Below, in pieces: positions 15,591-23,209 of a DNA stretch of 56,639 bases. The stretch is taken from positions 1 to 56,639 of the forward strand of contig VAXO01000066.1 of NCBI GenBank assembly GCA_005888435.1, read 5' to 3'. The notes below the pieces were generated by a model that made no database searches, was not told the origin of the DNA, and worked only from the letters and a program-made list of their open reading frames with translations. The stretch is from Actinomycetota bacterium. GTDB lineage: Bacteria > Actinomycetota > Thermoleophilia > Gaiellales > Gaiellaceae. The position numbers and the translations under genes were made by a program. Each line of letters opens with the position of its first letter. Within the stretch, counting starts at the first letter, position 1.

Positions 15591-16523
15591 TCAGGCAGCC
15601 TCGGCGAGCCTGCCGCCGGTCAGCCGGAGGTAGACGTCGTCGAGCGTGGGTGGTCGGGAGATGACGGAAGTCGCGAGGCGAAGCTCGCCGACGGCGGCCA
15701 TGACCTCGCTGCTCGCGTGACCGTTCAGCGGGACGGTGACGGTGGAGCCGACGAGGAATGCGTCGTCGCGGGCGATCCCACGGTCGCGCAGCACGGCGAG
15801 AGCCGCCGGGGCGTCGCCGTCGATCCTCAGCTCCAGGAGCTCGCGTCCGAGCTGCTCCTTGAGCTCGGCGGGAGTGCCCAGCGCAACGATCAGCCCGTCG
15901 TGCATGATCGCCAGGCGGTCGCAGAGCCGCTCCGCCTCGTCGAGGTAGTGCGTGGTCACGAGAGTGGTCAGCTCCTCCCGGCTCTTGAGCCCGGCGATCA
16001 GATCCAGCAGCTCGTGCCGAATGAGCGGATCGAGGCCGACCGTCGGCTCGTCGAGGAACAACACGCGGGGACGCGAAACGAGTGCTCGCGCCAGCTCGAG
16101 CCGTCGGCGCTCGCCACCGCTGTAGCTGCCGACCATCCGGTCGATCAGCGTCCCGAGCCCGAGCGCAGCCGTGACGTCGTCGATCCGCTGCGTCGCCTGC
16201 CGCTGCTCGACACCCCAGAGCCGCGCGTGGAGGTCGAGATGCCGGCGGCCCGTGAGGCCCCGGTCGACCACGGCCTCCTGGAAGACGACGCTGCTGGCGC
16301 GCCGCGCGGCCAGCGGGTCGCGGCTCACGTCCAGACCGTCGAGCGTCGCGGTGCCGGCGGTCGGCCGGATCGTCGTCGTCAGCATCCCGATCGTCGTGGA
16401 CTTGCCCGCGCCGTTTGGCCCGAGCAGGCCGAAGACTTCGCCGGGCCCGACGTCGAAGTCGATTCCGCGGACCGCCTCGACGCCGCCGGGATAGGTCTTG
16501 CGTAGGGATCTCACCTCGATCAT
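15591..16523 (-). CDS. ABC exporter ATP-binding protein (DrrA-like)
   Basis: A 310-residue ATPase of the daunorubicin-resistance type. It has Walker A LLGPNGAGKSTT, Q-loop VVFQEAVVDRGLTGRRHLDLHARLWG, the signature YSGGERRRLELA, Walker B VLFLDEPTVGLD and the H-loop TTHYLDEAERLCDR. The C-terminal ~80 residues form the usual DrrA extension. An AGGAGGTAG ribosome binding site precedes the ATG. Its divergent upstream region carries a near-consensus ECF41 promoter element, so the neighbouring sigma factor probably drives it. Confidence 0.93.
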   Translation of the reverse strand: MIEVRSLRKTYPGGVEAVRGIDFDVGPGEVFGLLGPNGAGKSTTIGMLTTTIRPTAGTATLDGLDVSRDPLAARRASSVVFQEAVVDRGLTGRRHLDLHARLWGVEQRQATQRIDDVTAALGLGTLIDRMVGSYSGGERRRLELARALVSRPRVLFLDEPTVGLDPLIRHELLDLIAGLKSREELTTLVTTHYLDEAERLCDRLAIMHDGLIVALGTPAELKEQLGRELLELRIDGDAPAALAVLRDRGIARDDAFLVGSTVTVPLNGHASSEVMAAVGELRLATSVISRPPTLDDVYLRLTGGRLAEAA

Positions 16524-16536
16524 GGGAACTACCTCC

Positions 16537-16563
16537 TGTCACATCTGCGTTTTCGTATTCGTC
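16537..16563 (+). promoter_or_regulatory. ECF41-type promoter upstream of the sigma gene
   Basis: TGTCACA (16537-16543), 16 bases, then CGTC (16560-16563). This matches the published ECF41 consensus exactly. It points at the ECF41 sigma gene starting at 16598 and implies autoregulation. Confidence 0.85.
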
Positions 16564-16571
16564 ACCTCTAT

Positions 16572-16598
16572 GACGGCCGACGACGAGAGGATGTGACG
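16572..16598 (-). promoter_or_regulatory. near-consensus ECF41 promoter towards the ABC exporter
   Basis: On the minus strand CGTCACA (16598-16592) is followed by 16 bases and CGTC (16575-16572). Only the first base differs from the ECF41 consensus. The -35 element overlaps the sigma gene's GTG start codon. Transcription from it would begin about 40 bases before the ABC ATPase start. Confidence 0.65.
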
Positions 16599-17464
16599 TG
16601 AGCGATCGCGACTTGCAGACGGAGCAGTTCGAGCAGCACCGGGCGCACCTCCGTGCGGTCGCGTATCGGATGCTCGGCTCTCTGAGCGAGGCCGACGACG
16701 CCGTCCAGGAGGCGTGGCTGCGACTGAACCGGTCCGGCGACGGGGTCGAGAATCTCGGCGGCTGGCTGACGACCGTCGTGGCGCGCGTTTCCCTCGACAT
16801 GCTGCGCACACGGCGGGCACGCCGCGAGGAGTACGTCGGGACGTGGCTGCCCGAGCCGTTGGTTGCAGCCGATAGCGGCGGCGATCCGGCGAACGAGGCC
16901 GAGCTGGCGGACTCCGTGGGCCTGGCACTGCTCGTCGTGCTCGAGACCCTGACGCCGGCGGAACGTCTCGCGTTCGTCCTCCACGACATGTTCGGACTGG
17001 CGTTCGAGGAGATCGCACCGATCGTCGACCGAAGCGAGGCCGCGACGCGTCAGCTTGCAAGCCGCGCGCGTCGCCGAGTTCGCGGCGCGTCACCCACTCC
17101 CGACGCGGACCTCGACCGCCAGCGCGAGGTCGTCGACGCGTTCCTGGCCGCCTCGCGAGCGGGCGACTTCGAGGCGCTGCTACGGGTGCTCGATCCGGAC
17201 GTCGTGATGCGCGTCGACGCGCTCGGCCGTGTGCGGGAGCCTGTTCAGGGCGCGGCTGACGTCGCGCGCGGCATCCTCACGCGCGGCGCACAGTTTGCAC
17301 CGTTCGCGCGTCCCGCGATCGTCAACGGCGCGGCCGGTGCCGTGGTCGCGTCGCGGGGCAAGACGATCTCGGTCGTCGGCTTCACGGTCGTCGACGGCCG
17401 GATCGTCGAGATCGACGTCGTCGCGCGGCCGGAAAAGCTTCGTGGTGTCGTCGTCGCCGACTGA
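16598..17464 (+). CDS. ECF41-group RNA polymerase sigma factor with SnoaL-like C-terminal domain
   Basis: A 288-residue extracytoplasmic-function sigma factor. Sigma2 opens AVAYRMLGSLSEADDAVQEAWLRL (about 20-43). The ECF41-specific linker motif WLPEP is at 83-87. Sigma4 has AFVLHDMFGLAFEEIAPIV (about 127-145). The C-terminal ~110 residues are a SnoaL/NTF2-like domain that in ECF41 proteins regulates activity in place of an anti-sigma factor. GTG start, immediately downstream of a perfect ECF41 promoter. Usual ECF41 targets are carboxymuconolactone decarboxylase, oxidoreductase or epimerase genes, none of which is adjacent here. Confidence 0.93.
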   Translation: MSDRDLQTEQFEQHRAHLRAVAYRMLGSLSEADDAVQEAWLRLNRSGDGVENLGGWLTTVVARVSLDMLRTRRARREEYVGTWLPEPLVAADSGGDPANEAELADSVGLALLVVLETLTPAERLAFVLHDMFGLAFEEIAPIVDRSEAATRQLASRARRRVRGASPTPDADLDRQREVVDAFLAASRAGDFEALLRVLDPDVVMRVDALGRVREPVQGAADVARGILTRGAQFAPFARPAIVNGAAGAVVASRGKTISVVGFTVVDGRIVEIDVVARPEKLRGVVVAD

Positions 17465-17476
17465 ACGACGACCGGC

Positions 17477-19135
17477 CTAAGACGTTCCGCCCAGCTTGAC
17501 CGTCGTCAGCACGAAGACCGCCTGCTGCGAGATGCTGAGGCTCACCACGCCGTTCGCGTCGGCGGTCACCACCTGCCGCGGCGCGACGAGGCCGTCGGCG
17601 TTCGCGTTCCAGATCAGCAGATTGACCGGCTTCGACGGCGGAAAGCCGGCGATCGAGTACGGCGTCGCCGTCGTCGTGCCGACGTTGAGCTGCGCGCCGG
17701 CCGTGTCGAGCCCGATCATCGTCAGCTGCTTCTTCCCGCCGAGGTAGGCGGCGACGAGTCGCGACGTGTTGGGCACGGAGTCCGTCGCCACCACCTGCCA
17801 GCCGCGCTTGACCGTGGTCGTGAAGAGCTGCAAAAGGTTGTACATCGGGTAGAGCGGCCAGCCGCTCTGCGGCCCGCCGATGACGTAGTACGCCTGCGAG
17901 CCGTTGTCGTACTTGCCGTAGTACGAATCCCACTTGCTGGTGCCGAGGTAGCCGAGGTCGGCGGCGAGGATGTCGAACCAGGCGTGCTGGAAGGCACTGA
18001 TGTTCGTCTGTGTGATCGGCGTGCCGTCCTCCCAGACACCAGGGTCGACCTGAGGCGCACCGTCGAACGTGCGCAGGCCGCGAACGCCGTACTCGGTGAC
18101 GTAGATGGGCTTGCGCGCGTTCTGCGGGAGGGCGTCGACGATCGCCCGCACCTCGGTGAGCCGGTCGACGAGCTTCTGGGTGTCGAAGTAGTCCCAGAAG
18201 ACGTGGATCGAATAGGCGTCGAGGATGTCGGACATGTGCGCGGCCATGTACTGGAACCACGCCTGCTGGTTCGGCGGGCCGGTGTCGGGCGCACGCACGA
18301 GGTCGCCGCCCATGTACTTGACCTGCCCGCGGATCGATTGGATCAGCGGGTCGAGGTCACGGTACTGCTTCGCGTAGGCGTCCATGGTCATCCGCGTCCG
18401 GTTCGGCTCGTTCTGAAGCGTCACCCAGCGGAGATGGGTGATCCCCTTGTTGCGGACGAGGTCGAGGAGGACATTGGCGAACTGCTGCGGCAGGAGCGTC
18501 CCGCCCTGCCAGGTGATGTTGATGTCGGTGCCGGTGCTCTGTGCGAACTGCACAGTGCGGACGAACGACTGCATCTTGTCGGGGTCGGTGAATGCCTGCG
18601 GCGTGAAGAAGACGCGCGAGAACTCCGGGTGCAGCGCCCGCATCTTGTTCTCCATGTCGACGACGTTGGCGTCGGTGACGCCGGCGGCCCGGCTGAGCGC
18701 CGCGTAGACGTGGTGGTTGAACTGGCCGCCGTAGCCGGCGAAGTCGGGTACGACGACCGTGCCGGTGCGCGCCTTGAACTCGGCGACGCCGACCGTGATG
18801 CGCCGCGGTCGCGTGCCGGTGACGAAGACGGTCAGCGGATTGGGCCCGAGTGTCGTGAGATTGACCGGAAGCTTGACCGCCGTCCGCCGGCCGGGGCGGA
18901 ACGTCGCCGTCCGCGTGGCGAGAACCTGACGGTCGGCTGCCGACACGACGACGGCCGCCTTCCGCGGTCGCGCGGCGCGGTCGATCACCCTTACCTCCAC
19001 GTAGAACGGATGACCGGGCAGGACGGCGCGGTTCGCCTTGACCGAGGCGACGACGAGCCCGGTGGGCGCGGCTGCGCCGGCTGTCGCCGGAACGAGGGCG
19101 GCCAGGAGTGCGGCGAACAGAACCCCCTTCCTCAC
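17477..19135 (-). CDS. secreted clan GH-A glycoside hydrolase
   Basis: A 552-residue exported protein with a signal peptide (1-22) and an immunoglobulin-like N-terminal domain (about 25-125). A TIM-barrel follows. The clan GH-A acid/base is visible as N242-E243-P244 in TLQNEPN, and the likely nucleophile is E348 in YVTEYGVRG. A C-terminal beta-sandwich (about 460-552) follows, as in GH39/GH30/GH5-like enzymes. It would cleave an extracellular glycan; neither family number nor substrate can be fixed by eye. The gene is convergent with the sigma gene (12-base gap). Confidence 0.85.
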   Translation of the reverse strand: MRKGVLFAALLAALVPATAGAAAPTGLVVASVKANRAVLPGHPFYVEVRVIDRAARPRKAAVVVSAADRQVLATRTATFRPGRRTAVKLPVNLTTLGPNPLTVFVTGTRPRRITVGVAEFKARTGTVVVPDFAGYGGQFNHHVYAALSRAAGVTDANVVDMENKMRALHPEFSRVFFTPQAFTDPDKMQSFVRTVQFAQSTGTDINITWQGGTLLPQQFANVLLDLVRNKGITHLRWVTLQNEPNRTRMTMDAYAKQYRDLDPLIQSIRGQVKYMGGDLVRAPDTGPPNQQAWFQYMAAHMSDILDAYSIHVFWDYFDTQKLVDRLTEVRAIVDALPQNARKPIYVTEYGVRGLRTFDGAPQVDPGVWEDGTPITQTNISAFQHAWFDILAADLGYLGTSKWDSYYGKYDNGSQAYYVIGGPQSGWPLYPMYNLLQLFTTTVKRGWQVVATDSVPNTSRLVAAYLGGKKQLTMIGLDTAGAQLNVGTTTATPYSIAGFPPSKPVNLLIWNANADGLVAPRQVVTADANGVVSLSISQQAVFVLTTVKLGGTS

Positions 19136-19166
19136 GGCGGGTCAGGGTAGCGGCGGCTCGTTAGGA

Positions 19167-19868
19167 CTACTTGAAGATGTTCACGGCGCGGGCGGCGACG
19201 AGCAGGATCACCATCGCCGAGAGGCTCGCCTCGACGAGCATCAGCATCTTCGCCCAGCGGTTGAGCGGCATCGCATCCGTAGGGCTGAACGCGATCGAGT
19301 TCGTGAACGAGACGTACATGTAGTCGAGGAAGTGCGGTCGCCAACCGGGCGCGGCGAGGTCGGGGTTCTCCATCTGCGGGAACTGAAAGTCGGGCGGCGG
19401 CGGGTCCGCGCCGAGGCGGCTGACCGGGCCGCCGCGGTCGAACAGCCAAAACCAGAGCCCGAACAGGATGACGTTGGTCAGCCAGACCGCGCTGCCTTTG
19501 AGCAGCAGATGGGCGCCGCTCGTCTCCTGGCCGCTGACGAGCGACGCGATCACGGTGAAGACCAGGAGGCCGTTGGATGCGCTCGCAAGCGCAAGGAGAC
19601 CGATCCCGACCTCCCGGCGAATGCCCATCTCCACGAGCGCTTGATGCGGACGATGCCACGTGCTCAGCACAAAGAAGGCGCCCTCTGCGGCCAGCGGGAT
19701 CAGCCAGATCCACCACCCGAACCTCCAGGTCGTCCAGCCCTCGACGCTGCTCGTGACGGCGACGACGATCTGCAGCAGCATCGCGACCGCGACGGCGGGC
19801 GCCGCCTCCAGGCGAGCTTCTCTTTCCGCTTCAGTGCGCTGCCGCGTGGCCACGAGTAGGTTGAGCAT
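19167..19868 (-). CDS. multi-pass membrane protein, DUF1345-like
   Basis: A 233-residue protein with about five transmembrane helices. The C-terminal block MYVSFTNSIAFSPTDAMPLNRWAKMLM resembles the conserved end of DUF1345 membrane proteins (YTSFTNSTAFSPTDTMPL-like). Between helices 4 and 5 is a Pro-rich loop. No function is known for that family. The ATG at 19868 is back-to-back with the ATG of the divergent gene (CATATG), and no clear ribosome binding site is seen, so the start is uncertain. Confidence 0.7.
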   Translation of the reverse strand: MLNLLVATRQRTEAEREARLEAAPAVAVAMLLQIVVAVTSSVEGWTTWRFGWWIWLIPLAAEGAFFVLSTWHRPHQALVEMGIRREVGIGLLALASASNGLLVFTVIASLVSGQETSGAHLLLKGSAVWLTNVILFGLWFWLFDRGGPVSRLGADPPPPDFQFPQMENPDLAAPGWRPHFLDYMYVSFTNSIAFSPTDAMPLNRWAKMLMLVEASLSAMVILLVAARAVNIFK

Positions 19869-20756
19869 ATGGCGGTGAATCGCTTCTTGAGTCGGGCCGC
19901 GAATGCAACGCGGAGCTCGAAACGCGTCGCGTTGCGCGAATCGGTCGACTACGTGGAGCTTGTCCGTGATGTTGCCGCGATGGCCAACTCCGGTGGGGGC
20001 GTGATCGTTTTGGAGGGCGTGGCGGGCGTCGACGAGGAGCTTCTACACGAACAGCTCGGGCAGTACGCGGAGCCCGAGTTCGAGGGATTCGAGGTCGAGC
20101 CGCTGACCCGGAGCGGGCGCCCCTCGACCGCAGTCGTGGTCGAGGGAGTGCGCAATGCGCCTTTGGTGTTCACGCGGACCGGACGTATCGAAGGCGAACA
20201 CCTGGCGTTCGTGCGCGGCGGCTTGTACTTCCGCCACGGCGCGAAGAGCGAGGCCGCGACGGGCGAGGACGTGCGCGACTTCATCCGCCGGCAGCTCGAC
20301 TCAACCCGGACGCAGTGGCTGGCGAACATCCGCCAGGTGATGCACGCGCCGGACGGCGCCGAGGTTGCGGTGATCCAGACCGCGAAGCGGGACGAGGAAG
20401 GCCGGCCGACCTTGATCCGCCTCACCACCGACCCGCACGCACCGCTGTACGGGCAAGTCGATCCGGATCAGTCACATCCCTATCGCCAGAAGGAAGTGAT
20501 CCGCGAGGTGAATGCGCGCCTGGGCGAAGGCGCCGTCAACGCGTTTGACGTCTTGAGCGTGCGGCGCGTGCATGCGATCTCGGAGGAGACGCGGCCCGAG
20601 TTCGTCCACGTCCCGAAGTTCGGGTCGCCTCAGTACAGCGATGCGTTTGTCGAATGGCTCGTTGCGGAGCGCCAGCGGGATCCGCGATTCTTCGAGAAGG
20701 CGAAGATCTCATACCTCGCCACCCGACCACGCCGCTCACCCGAAAGGAGCACGTAG
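19869..20756 (+). CDS. AlbA_2/Schlafen-like putative nucleic-acid-binding protein
   Basis: A 295-residue soluble protein. Residues about 10-145 resemble an AlbA_2 domain: VDYVELVRDVAAMANSGGGVIVLEG near the start, and a later FVRGGLYFRHGAKSEAAT, like the R-x-GS..PA segment of that family. Residues 150-295 form a second, mostly helical region (GQVDPDQSHPYRQKEVIREVNARLG), possibly a winged helix. AlbA_2 domains bind or cleave nucleic acids in several regulatory and defence proteins; the role here is unknown. The start codon touches the divergent ATG. The stop is followed at once by the VOC gene. Confidence 0.65.
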   Translation: MAVNRFLSRAANATRSSKRVALRESVDYVELVRDVAAMANSGGGVIVLEGVAGVDEELLHEQLGQYAEPEFEGFEVEPLTRSGRPSTAVVVEGVRNAPLVFTRTGRIEGEHLAFVRGGLYFRHGAKSEAATGEDVRDFIRRQLDSTRTQWLANIRQVMHAPDGAEVAVIQTAKRDEEGRPTLIRLTTDPHAPLYGQVDPDQSHPYRQKEVIREVNARLGEGAVNAFDVLSVRRVHAISEETRPEFVHVPKFGSPQYSDAFVEWLVAERQRDPRFFEKAKISYLATRPRRSPERST

Positions 20757-21116
20757 ATGGCCGGAAATCCGGTGCATTTCGAGATCCCGGCGCAGGACAC
20801 GACCCGGGCGCAGAAGTTCTACAAGGACATGTTCGGCTGGGAGTTCCAGCCGTTCGAAGGACCCACGGAGTACAACATGGCGCGCATCTCGGAGTCGGCA
20901 GGCGCCGCCGTCTTCCCGAGCGAGCCCGGCGCAATCCGGGTCGTCTTCGACGTCGACGACATCAACGCGGGAGCCGCGAAGCTGCGCGACGCCGGCGGCG
21001 AGGCGGACGATCCGCAGCCCGTACCGAGCATGGGCTGGTTCGTCACCGGCAAGGACACCGAAGGCAACTCGATCGGTCTCTGGCAGAACGACTCGTCGGC
21101 GCCCGGGCCGAGCTAA
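20757..21116 (+). CDS. VOC-superfamily (glyoxalase/bleomycin-resistance fold) protein
   Basis: A 119-residue single-module VOC protein. The family start HFEIPAQDTTRAQKFYKDMFGWEF is present. The C-terminal strand ends with a TEGNSIGLWQ block, where the last metal-ligand position of a pair would lie (E/Q rather than H). Such proteins are often metal-dependent lyases, dioxygenases or antibiotic-binding proteins. A GAAAGGAGCACG ribosome binding site lies in the end of the preceding gene, so the two form an operon. It overlaps the convergent ferredoxin oxidoreductase gene by 4 bases. Confidence 0.87.
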   Translation: MAGNPVHFEIPAQDTTRAQKFYKDMFGWEFQPFEGPTEYNMARISESAGAAVFPSEPGAIRVVFDVDDINAGAAKLRDAGGEADDPQPVPSMGWFVTGKDTEGNSIGLWQNDSSAPGPS

Positions 21117-22108
21117 ATCGTCCAGGTGTCGCCCGCGCCAAGCAGGGCGGCGAGATCGCCTTCCTGCTTGGCGCTCGCCGTCTCGAGTTGCTCGGCCATG
21201 AGCTCGTCGTAGACCGGCCGCTCGACGTCCCTGAACACACCCACGGGTGTCGCGCCGCACGTCGACCGCGTCAGCCGCGTCAGCGCGAAGGCCGCGCTCG
21301 GCTCGGCGTGCCGCGCGTCGTGCACGAGCAGCTCCGACTCGTCCGCCACGTCCACGACCTCGACCGATCCGTCGGGCCGCTGGCGGACGCCCTTCTCGCC
21401 CTCCTCGCCGAAGCGGATCGGCTTGCCGTGCTCCAGGTAGATCCTGTTCGTCTTGTCGTCGCGCACGAAGTCGAACGCGCCGTCGTTGTAGATGTTGCAG
21501 TTCTGGAAGATCTCGACGAAGGCGCTGCCGCGATGCGCGGCGGCCGCGCGCAGCACATCGGTCAGATGTGCACGATCGGTGTCGATCGCCCGCGCAACGA
21601 ACGTCGCCTCCGCGCCGATCGCGATGCTCAGCGGATTGAACGGCCAGTCCAGCGAGCCCATCGGCGTCGACTTCGTCACCTTGCCGAGCTCGCTCGTCGG
21701 CGAGTACTGGCCCTTCGTCAGCCCGTAGATCTGGTTGTTGAAGAGCAGCAGCTTGATGTTCACGTTCCGGCGCAGCGCGTGGATCAGGTGGTTCCCGCCG
21801 ATGGACAGCGCGTCGCCGTCGCCGGTGACGACCCAGACGCTCAGATCCGGCCGCGATGTGGAGAGCCCGGTCGCGATCGCCGGGGCGCGCCCGTGGATCG
21901 AGTGCATCCCGTACGTCTCCATGTAGTACGGGAACCGCGCCGCGCAGCCGATGCCGGAGACGAAGACGATCTTCTCCTTCGGGACGTCCAGCTCGGGCAT
22001 GAACGACTGGAGGGCCGCCAGAATCGCGTAGTCGCCGCAGCCGGGACACCACCGCACTTCCTGGTCGGTCTTGTAGTCCTTGGCGGTCAGCTTGCCGTTC
22101 GTGGCCAC
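21113..22108 (-). CDS. korB: 2-oxoacid:ferredoxin oxidoreductase beta subunit (KorB)
   Basis: A 331-residue thiamine-diphosphate subunit. With the alpha subunit it would oxidatively decarboxylate 2-oxoglutarate (or another 2-oxoacid), reducing ferredoxin, or run in reverse. It shows the CPGCGDY cysteine block and GIGCAARFPYY. The TPP-binding region is GDGDALSIGGNHLIHA to FNNQIYGLTKGQYSPT, with the GDG and NN signature. I chose GTG at 22108, which has a GGAGG site upstream; the longer frame runs through unrelated genes. The alpha-subunit gene lies about 4 kb away on the same strand instead of adjacent. Confidence 0.93.
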   Translation of the reverse strand: MATNGKLTAKDYKTDQEVRWCPGCGDYAILAALQSFMPELDVPKEKIVFVSGIGCAARFPYYMETYGMHSIHGRAPAIATGLSTSRPDLSVWVVTGDGDALSIGGNHLIHALRRNVNIKLLLFNNQIYGLTKGQYSPTSELGKVTKSTPMGSLDWPFNPLSIAIGAEATFVARAIDTDRAHLTDVLRAAAAHRGSAFVEIFQNCNIYNDGAFDFVRDDKTNRIYLEHGKPIRFGEEGEKGVRQRPDGSVEVVDVADESELLVHDARHAEPSAAFALTRLTRSTCGATPVGVFRDVERPVYDELMAEQLETASAKQEGDLAALLGAGDTWTI

Positions 22109-22132
22109 GCCTCCGATAGTAGCCTCGACCCC

Positions 22133-22540
22133 ATGGCCACACTCCATGGAACCTGCCTCTGCGGAGGCGTCAAGTTCGAGGTCGAAGCGGCCCCCGACTC
22201 GCTCCGCTTCTGCCACTGCACGAGCTGCAAGAAGCTCTCCGGCGGAGGCGGAACGGTGAACTTCGGCGTCCCGCCGTCGGCGATCACCATCGTCCAGGGC
22301 CAGGAGCTCCTGCAGAGCTTCACGCCCGAGGGCGGCAGCGCCAAGACGTTCTGCCGAACCTGCGGCACGAACCTCTTCGGCGGTGGCTGGCCGGACACCG
22401 AACGGGCCAGCGTCCGCGTCCCCACCATCGAGGATCCGACCGACGCGAAGGTCGGCGCGCACATCTACGCGAGGTCCGTAGCCCCGTGGGAGACGCTGCC
22501 CGACGACGGCGCCGAGCGGTTCGAGACGACTTCGGGCTAG
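22133..22540 (+). CDS. GFA-family zinc protein (CENP-V / glutathione-dependent formaldehyde-activating fold)
   Basis: A 135-residue zinc protein. Cysteine ligands appear in the family pattern: GTCLCGGVKF, then FCHCTSCKKLSGGGG, then FCRTCGTNLFG. GFA-family proteins bind small thiol adducts or act as lyases; the name-giving activity is uncertain. Only 24 bases separate its ATG from the divergent korB start. It overlaps the convergent TPR gene by 4 bases. Confidence 0.9.
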   Translation: MATLHGTCLCGGVKFEVEAAPDSLRFCHCTSCKKLSGGGGTVNFGVPPSAITIVQGQELLQSFTPEGGSAKTFCRTCGTNLFGGGWPDTERASVRVPTIEDPTDAKVGAHIYARSVAPWETLPDDGAERFETTSG

Positions 22541-23151
22541 CCCGCCATCGCCTTGCGGGTCCCGTCGATCGCCTCCTGGGCCCAGACAATCGCCTGCGGA
22601 TTCTCGGGATCGCGCTTCCGCGCCTCGAGGGCGCGCTCGAACACCTCGAGCGCCTGTTCGTAGTCGCCGGCCTCGAAGTAGTGCCAGCCGAGGTTGTTCA
22701 GCAGCGGGCCTGCCCAATACGCCGCGTCCGGATGCGCGTCCGCCAGCTCGAGCCCGCGCTCGGTCCACTCGACCATCTTCTCCGGGACGGAGATCGCGAC
22801 CATGTGCGCCGCGTCGCCGGCGAAGTAGAACTCGCCGATCTCCGACGCCCGCGCGAACGCCGATTCGAACAACGGCGCCGCCGCCGCGCCGTCGCCGCTC
22901 GAGCGCAACTTCCGACCGCGCTCGAGCTCGACGCGCACACGCACGAGCCCGTCCTCGGCCGCCAGCGCCTCCGCCTGCTGCAGCAACTCCTCGCAGCCGT
23001 CGAAGTCGTCGCGCAGCGAGCAGACGCGAGCCAGCTGCGTCAGCACTTCCGCCTTCCCCGCGTTCATCTGCTCGCGCGCGAGCTGCTTGCGGAGCCGTGC
23101 GTCAGTGGCGTCGAGGTCGTCGAAATCCCAGAGTGGTCGCAGCCGATCCAG
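22537..23151 (-). CDS. tetratricopeptide repeat protein, probable CTG start
   Basis: A TPR-rich soluble protein with helical pairs through the length, clearest at AAYWAGPLLNNLGWHYFEAGDYEQALEVFERALEAR. An ATG at 23067 gives 176 residues but has no ribosome binding site and would cut the first helix pair. In frame upstream the sequence reads RLRPLWDFDDLDATDARL, a plausible natural N-terminus. The only initiator there is CTG at 23151, 8 bases after GAAGGGA. I therefore prefer 204 residues starting at CTG. Role unknown. Confidence 0.7.
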   Translation of the reverse strand: MDRLRPLWDFDDLDATDARLRKQLAREQMNAGKAEVLTQLARVCSLRDDFDGCEELLQQAEALAAEDGLVRVRVELERGRKLRSSGDGAAAAPLFESAFARASEIGEFYFAGDAAHMVAISVPEKMVEWTERGLELADAHPDAAYWAGPLLNNLGWHYFEAGDYEQALEVFERALEARKRDPENPQAIVWAQEAIDGTRKAMAG

Positions 23152-23174
23152 TGGTAGGGTCCCTTCTTGCGGGT

Positions 23175-23193
23175 TAGTTAAGAATCTTAACTA
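23175..23193. promoter_or_regulatory. 19-bp palindromic operator-like site upstream of the GH9 gene
   Basis: TAGTTAAG-AAT-CTTAACTA: perfect 8-bp arms with a 3-base spacer, AT-rich in a GC-rich genome. It ends 16 bases before the GH9 start codon and 5 bases before its ribosome binding site. Shape and position fit a repressor site of a MarR- or ROK-type regulator, which would link the cellulase to sugar availability. No such regulator gene is adjacent. Confidence 0.65.
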
Positions 23194-23209
23194 GACAGAG
23201 GAGGGGTTC

